From an uncultured Flavobacteriaceae bacterium (lineage in GTDB: Bacteria > Bacteroidota > Bacteroidia > Flavobacteriales > Flavobacteriaceae): a stretch of DNA of 33,399 bases. The notes under the pieces are model-generated. The model worked only from the letters and a program-made list of their open reading frames with translations. It was not told where the DNA came from and did no database searches. Position numbers and translations under genes: made by a program. Positions 25,804 through 32,777 of the stretch are shown piece after piece; position 1 is the first letter of the stretch, and every line of letters begins with the position of its first letter. The DNA lies in contig CALIIC010000091.1 in NCBI GenBank assembly GCA_938020445.1, positions 1 through 33,399 on the forward strand. Reading direction: 5' to 3'.

Positions 25804-25833
25804 CAAACATAGTTTATTTAAACGTTTAAACAA
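25804..25833 (-). promoter_or_regulatory. Promoter of the lacI operon with operator in its spacer
   Basis: On the minus strand: TTG (25833-25831), 19 bases, then TATGTTTG (25811-25804). This is an exact fit to the Bacteroidota primary sigma promoter, TTG-N19-TAnnTTTG. The palindromic operator (core TTTAAACGTTTAAA, 25817-25830) fills the spacer, so the repressor would exclude RNA polymerase: autoregulation. The start codon is 23 bases downstream. Confidence 0.85.
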
Positions 25834-26125
25834 AATTTTGTGTAGATTCCTCTATTTCTGTTTCGAATTGTATAGCCACTTCTTATTTACCCTTACTCTT
25901 GGTTCAGATACCTTTATCCCTATTCTGAAAAGAAATCCCATTAGTTAAAGATGACCCTCCCTTATTAGGAATCCATACGCCAAACATTTAGTAAAAAACC
26001 TGTAAAAACTACTATTGCGGTTTGGGGGCAAACTGTTGTTTTTTATACATAGAAGAAGAAGGTCCTAAAACGAGCTTCTAAAACGTAAAAAATAGCGATT
26101 TAAAATTTCACTTAAATAAAAGATT
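25834..26125. other. Divergent intergenic region between lacI and the 773-residue gene
   Basis: About 290 bases after the lacI promoter with no gene. It is AT-rich and must carry the plus-strand promoter of the 26126 gene, but no good TTG-N19-TAnnTTTG match is visible; TTTG-N19-TATACATA near 26020-26050 is the closest, a weak one. Confidence 0.4.
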
Positions 26126-28447
26126 ATGGCTAGAGAAGATAATGCGCCAGAAGTAGATGTAGAATTAGGAATGCCCCAACCGGTAGCGGCTGCAAACACG
26201 CCTACTGATACACCAGCCGATGCAGTGGCAATCGATTTACCAGAACACTTGTCACAGGTACCCACGCCGACTTTGCCCAATTATTTACGTGGGATGGCAA
26301 TTAAGATCTTAGAGGAGACTTTCCCTGATGATATAGAAGAACAGCGAAGACAGCTCTTAGCCTATGACGAGAGTGCTCCGGATATTATCCAAGCTACGCA
26401 GAACGATATAAACGGTCCTGGGGCCTTCAATATAGAATTGGAAGTACCCGACATCATCAGTGAGCCACAGCTGCGCAATTTTTTCAAAGGTGTTCTTAAC
26501 CAATACTCCGCCTTTGCAAGGGCCTCTACAGAAAATGATTATGCCCTAAAACCAAAAGATTGGTTTGAGTCAAAACCGAACAGGGCCCGTTTGGTATTGA
26601 TCGAAAGTACCGAAACTAATTTGCCGGACATTGCAAGGGCCTTTTTAAATGCAAGTCCTTTGGAACGCATCGTGGCGGTTGGTCTTGATGATCAAAAGAA
26701 GGCGGATCTTAAGGCAGCACTTTTGGTGGCTTGGGGAGAAAAAATAGCTACCCAAGCAGCGCCAGATGAGTATCGTCAAAAAGTGCTGGACGTATTGAAC
26801 GAAAATTCAGATACCCCTATAAGATCCCTTTCGGAGGCTTCTTTGGAAGCCCTTTTGGGACCCAACGACATAACCACAAATACAAGTATCACCTTTGAGA
26901 ACCTTAAGGAAGAATTGGGAAGCACCTTTTACTCAAAAATCGATGAGTTAATATTGTACGGGGAAAATGAAGCATTGGCACAAGAACTACCACAATTGTT
27001 GATAGATACCAAGGTACAGCAATCCCTGGCAATCAAAGCCACTCCTTTCGAAGATGATGGTAATTCACTCTTCTGGACCACAGCCTTAACAGGTGTTGAC
27101 GACCCCATTAAACAAATTACAGATGCCAAGAACCCCGAGGATATTCTAGCGGAAGGCAAGTACCAGTTGAATCCCGACTTAGAACGTATTTTGGATGCCC
27201 ATATTACGGAAAATGGTATTCAACCCAGAGACGCAGCGTTCATTAAGGAGATGTTTACAAGCAAAAGCTTGTATATAAACAACCTAAGCCCCTCACTGTA
27301 TGCAACTACCATAACAAAGGCACAGTCGGGTGTCAACGGTAAAGGTTCTTTAGTGGTGGGAAAAGCGCTCCCCTGGGCACTTGTTGGTAGAATTATTGCT
27401 ACTGCCTTGGGTGCCCGATTTGCTGTGAACTCCACTATGCTCGATACTGGCAACGATCTGCAGCAAGGAGATCAGGAAAAAATGTTGTCGTACAAAGATA
27501 TGTACGCAGCTGTACTGGCGAAAGCACTTAAAGACAATCCTGAAAATGCTTTCGAAGAAGCATTGGGGCAATTGGCAAAAGGCTACGCAGAAACCGAAAA
27601 AAACCCGGAAATCTCAAGAATTGAAACGGCAGCGGCCGCGGGACGGCTGCACTCACTGGTGCATGCGAACAAAACCAATAAACTGAACGAGTTCGGTATA
27701 AAACTATTGGCCCCTTCACCCGCCTTTTGGGGTTATGGTCTTGTAACAACCATAGGCGGGGTGGCTTTGGCAGCTACCGGTGTTAATCTTGGTATAGGCG
27801 TTCCAATAACGGGTGCCAGCGTATTTGCCACCGCTTCGGCAATTACAGGTACCTCACTGGGAGCACAAGCTATTGCAAACGCATACAATTTTGTTCGATG
27901 GCATAGGGCATCGGGAAAAGCGCGTGGTACGCAAAAGAATGCCCAAGATAAAAGGGATCAGCAAATTCACAATCGTACTGAACTACTTTTAAAAAGAGAC
28001 AATTCCCAATCAAGTGGTATTGACAAAGGCGTTCAGACAGAAATAGAAGTAAAACAAACGGCAGAATTTGGAATTCAGGTAGACACCCGTAAGACTGCAG
28101 CGGAGGCAAGCACACAAACAGCTGCTGTTGAGCAGCGTACTGTCGGGATGCAGGTGGGAACGAGCAGAGCAACCGTAGAGACCGGAACACAAACGACAAT
28201 TACTGAACTGCAGGAAGCGGGAACACAGACAGAAATTCCCCAGCCAACTCTTGAGGCTGAAGTAGCCGCCGTAGTGGATGACATGATTTCACAGGTCGAG
28301 ACCGCTACGCAAAGCCCCCTACAGGCACTGGGATCAACGGCGACACAACAACAGCAAGCAGCTGAAGTAAGAGGAACCTTAAGCAGGTCACAGTCCCCGA
28401 AAGAAAGACGTGGGAAAAGAGAAAAAAGCCCCAGTCAGGGTAAATAA
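26126..28447 (+). CDS. Large protein of unknown family with six tandem LC8-like motifs, candidate T4SS effector
   Basis: A 773-residue protein with no N-terminal signal peptide and no family I recognise. The first 500 residues are mixed helical, Glu/Ala-rich. DGNSLFW at residues 311-317 resembles the Cys box of OTU proteases but with Ser314 in place of Cys. One hydrophobic region (about 533-590, Gly/Ala-rich, LVTTIGGVALAATGVNLGIG) could span or insert into a membrane. A low-complexity, probably disordered tail follows, with Gln-centred motifs at residues 637 (GVQTE), 651 (GIQVD), 664 (STQT), 676 (GMQV), 689 (GTQT) and 701 (GTQTE), spaced 14, 13, 12, 13 and 12, plus weaker ATQ at 729 and 741. 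The C-terminus is basic (PKERRGKREKSPSQGK). The motifs match what eukaryotic dynein light chain LC8 binds. Function is unknown; an effector role is inference. Confidence 0.88.
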   Translation: MAREDNAPEVDVELGMPQPVAAANTPTDTPADAVAIDLPEHLSQVPTPTLPNYLRGMAIKILEETFPDDIEEQRRQLLAYDESAPDIIQATQNDINGPGAFNIELEVPDIISEPQLRNFFKGVLNQYSAFARASTENDYALKPKDWFESKPNRARLVLIESTETNLPDIARAFLNASPLERIVAVGLDDQKKADLKAALLVAWGEKIATQAAPDEYRQKVLDVLNENSDTPIRSLSEASLEALLGPNDITTNTSITFENLKEELGSTFYSKIDELILYGENEALAQELPQLLIDTKVQQSLAIKATPFEDDGNSLFWTTALTGVDDPIKQITDAKNPEDILAEGKYQLNPDLERILDAHITENGIQPRDAAFIKEMFTSKSLYINNLSPSLYATTITKAQSGVNGKGSLVVGKALPWALVGRIIATALGARFAVNSTMLDTGNDLQQGDQEKMLSYKDMYAAVLAKALKDNPENAFEEALGQLAKGYAETEKNPEISRIETAAAAGRLHSLVHANKTNKLNEFGIKLLAPSPAFWGYGLVTTIGGVALAATGVNLGIGVPITGASVFATASAITGTSLGAQAIANAYNFVRWHRASGKARGTQKNAQDKRDQQIHNRTELLLKRDNSQSSGIDKGVQTEIEVKQTAEFGIQVDTRKTAAEASTQTAAVEQRTVGMQVGTSRATVETGTQTTITELQEAGTQTEIPQPTLEAEVAAVVDDMISQVETATQSPLQALGSTATQQQQAAEVRGTLSRSQSPKERRGKREKSPSQGK

Positions 28448-28510
28448 AAAATACTAGTCACTAGCAAGCGATTTCAAATCAACAAAAACACATCCTTTGA
28501 ATATCGAAAT

Positions 28511-28555
28511 ATGAACACTGAAAAAAGAATGGAAGAAATGAAGCGAATTAGTTAG
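28511..28555 (+). CDS. Possible 14-residue leader peptide, low confidence
   Basis: ATG-started frame encoding MNTEKRMEEMKRIS in the 199-base gap after the 773-residue gene. It is charged and helix-prone, preceded by AT-rich DNA. Nothing but its position supports translation; it may be chance or a remnant. Confidence 0.15.
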   Translation: MNTEKRMEEMKRIS

Positions 28556-28573
28556 TTGTTTTGTTTGGTCGTA

Positions 28574-28622
28574 GGTCGGTACATACAGCTCTTCTTCAAA
28601 CGGAGCTGAACATGCACCGGCC
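28574..28622 (+). other. Long imperfect hairpin in the leader of the 28647 gene
   Basis: Outer arms GGTCGGTACAT (28574-28584) and ATGCACCGGCC (28612-28622) pair with one G-U and one mismatch. Inner arms CAGCTC (28586-28591) and GAGCTG (28603-28608) pair perfectly around an 11-base loop. It ends 24 bases before the start codon. No U-run follows, so it is not an ordinary terminator; it may be a structured leader or protein-binding element. Confidence 0.45.
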
Positions 28623-28646
28623 TATAAACCAAATTGCCCCCTAATT

Positions 28647-28988
28647 ATGGAAGAAAGTAACACCAAAGGTTTTCCATTTCTAGAAAACAGTTTAAGTATG
28701 AAACGAACGAGAGAATCTGAACAAACAAAGGCCAAAGAAGATTCAAATGTGGATGGGCTCATCAAAATGACACAAACACTAAAATTAGGCAGGTCAAAAA
28801 AAATCCCATCTGACTTATGTGACTTGGGAGCCAAAAACGATGTAAAAAAAATAGGACGTAAACCAATTTCCAGATCAGTCAATTCTGTACCGGCAAATTT
28901 AAATAATCAAGCGACAAATGAATTTTCTAGGTCTGGTACCGCGACAGCAAAAGATACTAAACCCAATTCAAAAAGATTTAAATTGTAA
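28647..28988 (+). CDS. Small basic protein of unknown function, candidate T4SS substrate
   Basis: A 113-residue highly polar, Lys/Ser/Asn-rich protein without signal peptide or membrane segment, probably mostly disordered. I recognise no family. It has IKMTQTLKL at about residues 39-47, where KMTQT is the KxTQT form of LC8 ligand motifs, and ends PNSKRFKL, whose KRFK fits the short monopartite nuclear signal pattern K-K/R-x-K/R. Both are short and could be chance. It lies between the 773-residue gene and the 210-residue gene, same strand, and could be co-transcribed. Codon content looks real, but the gene call rests mainly on context. Confidence 0.55.
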   Translation: MEESNTKGFPFLENSLSMKRTRESEQTKAKEDSNVDGLIKMTQTLKLGRSKKIPSDLCDLGAKNDVKKIGRKPISRSVNSVPANLNNQATNEFSRSGTATAKDTKPNSKRFKL

Positions 28989-28997
28989 TATCTGTTG

Positions 28998-29051
28998 ATG
29001 AATAGCAAAAAAAATCAGAATCTGGCAGACAGCATAATAAAGAGTGTATAA
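28998..29051 (+). CDS. Possible 17-residue peptide, low confidence
   Basis: ATG frame encoding MNSKKNQNLADSIIKSV between two genes of the same strand. Its SKKNQN is repeated near the C-terminus of the next protein and the DNA AAAAAAAATCAGAAT is identical at 29007-29021 and 29650-29664. It may be a leader peptide or a fragment of a duplicated segment. Confidence 0.2.
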   Translation: MNSKKNQNLADSIIKSV

Positions 29052-29070
29052 CACCATTAACGTTACAAGC

Positions 29071-29703
29071 ATGAACAAGAACATAATAGCAGAATTGACA
29101 CAAGAAATAAAACAAGAAGGGCAGGCCTTCAAGGAACTATTTGAGGAAATTAAGAGTCAAATCGCAAAGGCTCCCCTAGAAAACACCACAGCTCCTAGAA
29201 TAGTGCTCGATCCTATTACGATAAATTCATTGGAAGAAATAGCAAATTCGCTTCAAGAGACCCTGAGTCGTGATTTACAAGGAACAGCCTTGGCCGGAGA
29301 TCTTCTTGAGATGGACAAAGGAATTTTCGAGGGATACCGAGAAAATGTAATTGCTTTTCAAGACCAAGAGAATGTAAATCCAAAGGCTAAGGAACGAGAC
29401 TCCAAAGTATTGGATCTAGATAAACAGGCACAGACGGACACCGAAGAGCTTCTAGATACTTTGAGCGATGCAATGATGCAGAATTCTGAAATGATCGCCC
29501 TGTTCAAGAAAGTCGTGAATGAAAATAGACAGGAGCAAGCCTCAGATCAAAAGGTTGGTTTTGAAAACGAGCAAAAAAACCCATTTAACGGGCTCACAAA
29601 ACCCATCAATGAAGGGGTCAAAAATTCCAATCCGGCAGGGGAACAATCGAAAAAAAATCAGAATGTGTCAAAGCCTTCAAAGAAAAAGGGGCCTTCGCTT
29701 TAA
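29071..29703 (+). CDS. Helical charged protein of unknown function, candidate T4SS substrate, possible frameshift at A8
   Basis: A 210-residue protein from the ATG at 29071; a GTG at 29044 would add 9 residues but is less likely. Helical and rich in Glu, Lys, Gln (IIAELTQEIKQEGQAFKELFEEIKSQ), no signal peptide or membrane segment. DKQAQTDTEE (residues 118-127) resembles the D-K-x-T-Q-T-D LC8 ligand pattern with Ala in place of Thr. The C-terminus is basic (SKPSKKKGPSL). A run of eight A (29650-29657) precedes it; shifting frame there would replace the last residues with a 33-codon tail (ending NTFERFNTDQ at 29762). Unknown family. Confidence 0.65.
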   Translation: MNKNIIAELTQEIKQEGQAFKELFEEIKSQIAKAPLENTTAPRIVLDPITINSLEEIANSLQETLSRDLQGTALAGDLLEMDKGIFEGYRENVIAFQDQENVNPKAKERDSKVLDLDKQAQTDTEELLDTLSDAMMQNSEMIALFKKVVNENRQEQASDQKVGFENEQKNPFNGLTKPINEGVKNSNPAGEQSKKNQNVSKPSKKKGPSL

Positions 29704-29762
29704 ATGTGGGCCAGGAATTCCATATCATCAATACCTTCGAACGTTTCAATACCGATCAATGA
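29650..29762 (+). other. Alternative C-terminal frame after an A8 run
   Basis: If one A is gained at the A8 run, the frame continues ...SECVKAFKEKGAFALNVG, then QEFHIINTFERFNTDQ, stopping at 29760-29762. The predicted tail has a protein-like mix of hydrophobic, aromatic and charged residues, unlike random translation. It may be a slippage site, a phase-variable tract, a decayed end, or a sequencing error. Confidence 0.4.
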
Positions 29763-29880
29763 TCGCCGGTAAACTGGCTCGAGCAGAACCAATTCTAAGT
29801 GAGCCGAAGTATCCTACGATATTCGTTACAAAACGAATCTAAAAAACGATCACTCCAAGAAAAAACAACTTATAAGTACA

Positions 29881-29925
29881 ACATGCATGTAAATGGGCTA
29901 GCCTCATTTGCATGCATGTTCGCTT
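29881..29925 (+). terminator. Hairpin, likely terminator of the plus-strand cluster
   Basis: ACATGCATGTAAATG (29881-29895) pairs with CATTTGCATGCATGT (29905-29919), 15 base pairs with one G-U, loop of 9 (GGCTAGCCT, itself nearly palindromic), followed by TCGCTTTTGG. It is 178 bases after the 210-residue gene. The U-run is short, so efficiency may be partial. Confidence 0.6.
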
Positions 29926-29967
29926 TTGGTGAGCCATTATAAACAATGAGTCATCCCAACAACATAA

Positions 29968-30093
29968 ATGAAAGGCTCCGTACAAGTTGAATTAGCCCTG
30001 ACACAGCTTCGCAAGGAAGTAGCTTCAAAGAAAGTACCAGGGATCCTAGTCACAAATAGGCGACTACTACATGATGGAAAACCATATCCCTAG
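29968..30093 (+). CDS. Possible 41-residue protein, unknown
   Basis: ATG frame encoding MKGSVQVELALTQLRKEVAS, then KKVPGILVTNRRLLHDGKPYP. Amphipathic N-terminal helix followed by a basic part; codon use is similar to the neighbouring genes. There is no clear ribosome-binding site. It lies in the 1-kb gene-poor stretch after the hairpin terminator. It could be a true small protein or a fragment. Confidence 0.35.
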   Translation: MKGSVQVELALTQLRKEVASKKVPGILVTNRRLLHDGKPYP

Positions 30094-30505
30094 ATAGCTA
30101 AAAAAGTTCCATACAAAACGTCTTATCCACTTAAATAAAACTATCTCCATTGTATCGACCGTTGCGCTAAAGACGTGCACCTCTTCTCTATTTTAACGAA
30201 AGAATAGAATTAACATCCCGAACTTATTGTCGGGCATAGCACAAAAGAGGGCAAGATAGGTGGTGGCGAAGTTTTTTACACTGTCATGTAAACGGTCACC
30301 TTTCACGTAAAGGCACCTTTCCCAAACGTGGTTTTACCATATTACACTATGGGTTTAGGAAAAAGATTCGTTTGAATTGGGGTTGCCTTTTTGAAGGATA
30401 CGATCTGTGATTCAATACCCTTCCGAAAGGTACAACCGCACCAAAAAAAAGATTTGCAAGGGTGTTTTGCCTCGAAGAATACGAACTCCCAAAAACCACG
30501 AGCAA

Positions 30506-30655
30506 ATGATAACCCCAAAAAAATTGCTTGGGAACTATGGTCCTATGTTCGAGAAGGCCCCAAAGAAGAAAGCGTATAAACCCCCTAATAGGACCCTATT
30601 TTTTTATTCCGTAGCGGTACTCCGTCCCGAAAGTGGCGCGTGTAAAAAACAGTGA
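30506..30655 (+). CDS. Possible 49-residue basic protein, low confidence
   Basis: ATG frame encoding MITPKKLLGNYGPMFEKAPK, then a further 29 residues with KKKAYKPPNRTLFFYS. Basic, with no recognised motif. Another reading frame overlaps it from 30391. The base composition is not clearly coding, so this may be chance. Confidence 0.2.
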   Translation: MITPKKLLGNYGPMFEKAPKKKAYKPPNRTLFFYSVAVLRPESGACKKQ

Positions 30656-30685
30656 TAGCATTGTCGATCTTTCGTTATAAAAACG

Positions 30686-30723
30686 AATAAAAAAATCCCA
30701 AGACTAAATCAAGTCTTGGGATT
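30686..30723 (-). terminator. Intrinsic terminator of the HAD-family gene
   Basis: AATCCCAAGACT (30694-30705) and AGTCTTGGGATT (30712-30723) form a perfect 12-base-pair stem with a 6-base loop. On the minus strand it is followed by TTTTTATTCG, a good U-run. It lies 43 bases after the stop codon of the minus-strand gene at 30767. Confidence 0.9.
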
Positions 30724-30766
30724 ATACTATTTTTAAAGGGTACGGATTACAGCTCCGCTATGAAAT

Positions 30767-32437
30767 TCATCGCTTCATACCCGCCCGTTTCTGTTTTTTC
30801 TCTGCAGGCTTGCTCTGCTTTGGGCTACTAGGCCTTTTCGCACCTGGTGCGGCAGCGGCAAATGCAGCCATTTTTGATACAGAAATGGTATCTTTAAGCA
30901 AATTGGCGCCCTTAAACTCCTCCGCAGTTTTAGAACTCTCCGCTTTAGCGGTCTGTTGGGTTTTAAAATCCTCTACTTTGGCGGTCTGCGAGGCCTCCCT
31001 GGCCACATCCTTGATCAATCCTTGATCGGCCAATACTTCCTGCACCCCCCTTAACAATTGCATTTCAGCACCGCGAACAGGGTCTTTGGAAATAACCTTA
31101 TTCCCAGATTTAGCGGCGGTCAATCGATCTGTCAAATCGATTGCGTTCCCCTTTGTAAAGGCCTTCCCTTCCGGTGTTATCGCAATAAAATTCTCTGTTT
31201 CCAAGGCGGTCGTCTTCAACTTGCCGCTGTCAGGGCCATTACCTGCGACCATCAGTACGACTTTCACATCCAAGTCTTTCAATGAATTGATCTGTTGTGA
31301 TGTATACTTTTCTGGCTCTGGCAATAAAATATCCCCAGAATTCAGCACTACGATTTGTGGCAAATCAGCCTCCCTATTCTGCGAAGGCATCAACCCCTTA
31401 TCCTGCAAACCTTGCCGTAAATCACTCAATTGGTTCGATGCTTCTAGGCTACTAATATTCCCCCTGTGCACTTCTTGAGCCATTTTCTCCTGGCTACCCA
31501 AAAGATATAAGGTATCTATGACCGACTCATTCTTCCAATCGCGGGGGGTCCTGCCTTCAGGATCAAAAGTAGTATAGTTATTGGGCATAGTGGTAACCCC
31601 TTTTATCTCGCCACGCTCCAAACGATCATTAATTTCTTTAAGTGCTGGAAAATCTCCCGTATCATCTCCGGAGTAGCTCATCCAAACCGGCTTGTCAGTT
31701 TGAATCCCTTGAGTATTCAAAGCATCTACTACCGGGCCAGCATTTTCAGCCAACTGGGCGATCGTGGTACCTTTTGACACTTTCTCGATGGTAAACGAAC
31801 TGGTAGCACCCAAGTGCACGTGCAGACCGGTTTCTTCTCCCAGCTGTTGAAAGCCTTCCTTTATCTGTTCCTTTACCTGTTCGAACTGAACCTTCTCCTC
31901 TGGGTTGTTCGGTTCCCGATAATGGGCCGTAAAACCGAATTTCTTGACCTCCGCACGAATCCATTTTTCCTCAGAAGTATTTTTGGGGTCATTGGTATAA
32001 TGCTCCCCCGCGGCATCTGACATTATTTGTTCCACACGGGCGATTTCCGTTTCGGTCAAGGGAGTCACCAACTGGTGCAGCCCTGCATGCTCTTCCGCGT
32101 TCAGCATTTCATTCTCCGAATATACCTGACCGGTCTGTAAGTTAGCGCCGTTCTCTGTAAGCAGGATCGCCTTGGCCTGTCTGCCTTCGCCATCGGGTTC
32201 CATAAGTGTCTTATAGGCATTGTTCGCCTCGCCGTTCTGCCGCCCGGTCAATACTGCAAATCCGATCTCCGGGTTTGCGATAAGAAAGTCGCGAACCTTC
32301 AACAATTCCTGAGGTTCCAATTTCGCCAATTCCTTTTTTTCTAAGGGTACAAAGGGAACCATGGTTCCGTCACTATCCGTAACGTGCCATCTCTTTACTT
32401 TTACATTTTCATATTCTTCCTTCGGTGTAAGTGCCAT
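30767..32437 (-). CDS. HAD/trehalose-phosphatase-like protein with basic bipartite tail
   Basis: A 556-residue protein with no signal peptide. Residues about 15-300 are a HAD-superfamily phosphatase of the trehalose-6-phosphate phosphatase/Cof type: motif I Asp21-Ser-Asp23-Gly-Thr, motif II LTGRQ (63-67), LLTENGANL (92-100), Lys222 (KGTT) and motif IV GDDTGD (257-262). All catalytic residues are present, so sugar-phosphate phosphatase activity is likely, substrate unknown. A second domain of unknown type follows (IVVLNSGDILLPEPEKY, VKVVLMVAGNGPDSG). The last 90 residues are Ala/Lys/Gln-rich, ending KRPSSPKQSKPAEKKQKR and AGMKR: Lys-Arg, 11 residues, KKQKR, the form of a bipartite nuclear localisation signal. 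It is a single gene with its own terminator. Confidence 0.85.
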   Translation of the reverse strand: MALTPKEEYENVKVKRWHVTDSDGTMVPFVPLEKKELAKLEPQELLKVRDFLIANPEIGFAVLTGRQNGEANNAYKTLMEPDGEGRQAKAILLTENGANLQTGQVYSENEMLNAEEHAGLHQLVTPLTETEIARVEQIMSDAAGEHYTNDPKNTSEEKWIRAEVKKFGFTAHYREPNNPEEKVQFEQVKEQIKEGFQQLGEETGLHVHLGATSSFTIEKVSKGTTIAQLAENAGPVVDALNTQGIQTDKPVWMSYSGDDTGDFPALKEINDRLERGEIKGVTTMPNNYTTFDPEGRTPRDWKNESVIDTLYLLGSQEKMAQEVHRGNISSLEASNQLSDLRQGLQDKGLMPSQNREADLPQIVVLNSGDILLPEPEKYTSQQINSLKDLDVKVVLMVAGNGPDSGKLKTTALETENFIAITPEGKAFTKGNAIDLTDRLTAAKSGNKVISKDPVRGAEMQLLRGVQEVLADQGLIKDVAREASQTAKVEDFKTQQTAKAESSKTAEEFKGANLLKDTISVSKMAAFAAAAPGAKRPSSPKQSKPAEKKQKRAGMKR

Positions 32438-32777
32438 AATTTTTTATTTTCTTTCGTTTGTGAATACTTTTTGGTTTAAAAACTTCTATTTTATTTTTTC
32501 AGAAAAAACGAAGAGAAACAATCTCCTCATGTCTAAGTATACGTTGTTCCATAAAACCCCCAATTGCACAGCGAAAGTCAATCATTTCTTCAGGTAAAAC
32601 CCACTTATCATCATAAAACGGTGCTAATACCGTACATAAGTAGAAGTGATCCTTATCTACACTTCCCTAACCGTATCTATAAAACCACTTCGGTAAACTG
32701 TCTATTCCAGGTGACAAAAAACATTCGGCCAAACCCTTCTAAAATAGTACCTTTATCCCTTACTAAAACCCTTTTTT
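32438..32777. other. Divergent intergenic region between HAD gene and rhodanese gene
   Basis: About 340 bases with no credible gene. It should carry promoters for both neighbours. TACCTTTA near 32749-32756 resembles a Bacteroidota -7 element for the plus-strand gene, but no TTG at the right distance was found. Confidence 0.4.

Larger units (their letters stand above)
29926..30685. other. Gene-poor stretch between the plus-strand cluster and the HAD gene
   Basis: Of the 1063 bases between 29703 and 30767, this part contains only the two low-confidence small frames at 29968 and 30506. There are scattered weak repeats (for example CCCGA/TCGGG near 30214-30231) but no tRNA, repeat array or insertion-sequence end that I can support. 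It may be decayed coding DNA. Confidence 0.4.

Noticed and set aside
29519..29842. 107-residue plus-strand frame overlapping the 29071 gene
   Set aside because: It overlaps the 3' part of a better frame, has odd basic composition and no ribosome-binding site; only the other alternative frame after A8 looks protein-like.
30391..30579. 62-residue frame from a TTG start
   Set aside because: Poor start, overlaps another low-confidence frame, and no protein-like pattern.
31690..31710. GIQTD in the HAD protein (residues 244-248) as another LC8 ligand site
   Set aside because: It sits inside the folded phosphatase domain just before motif IV, where it is probably a loop and strand, not an exposed disordered ligand.
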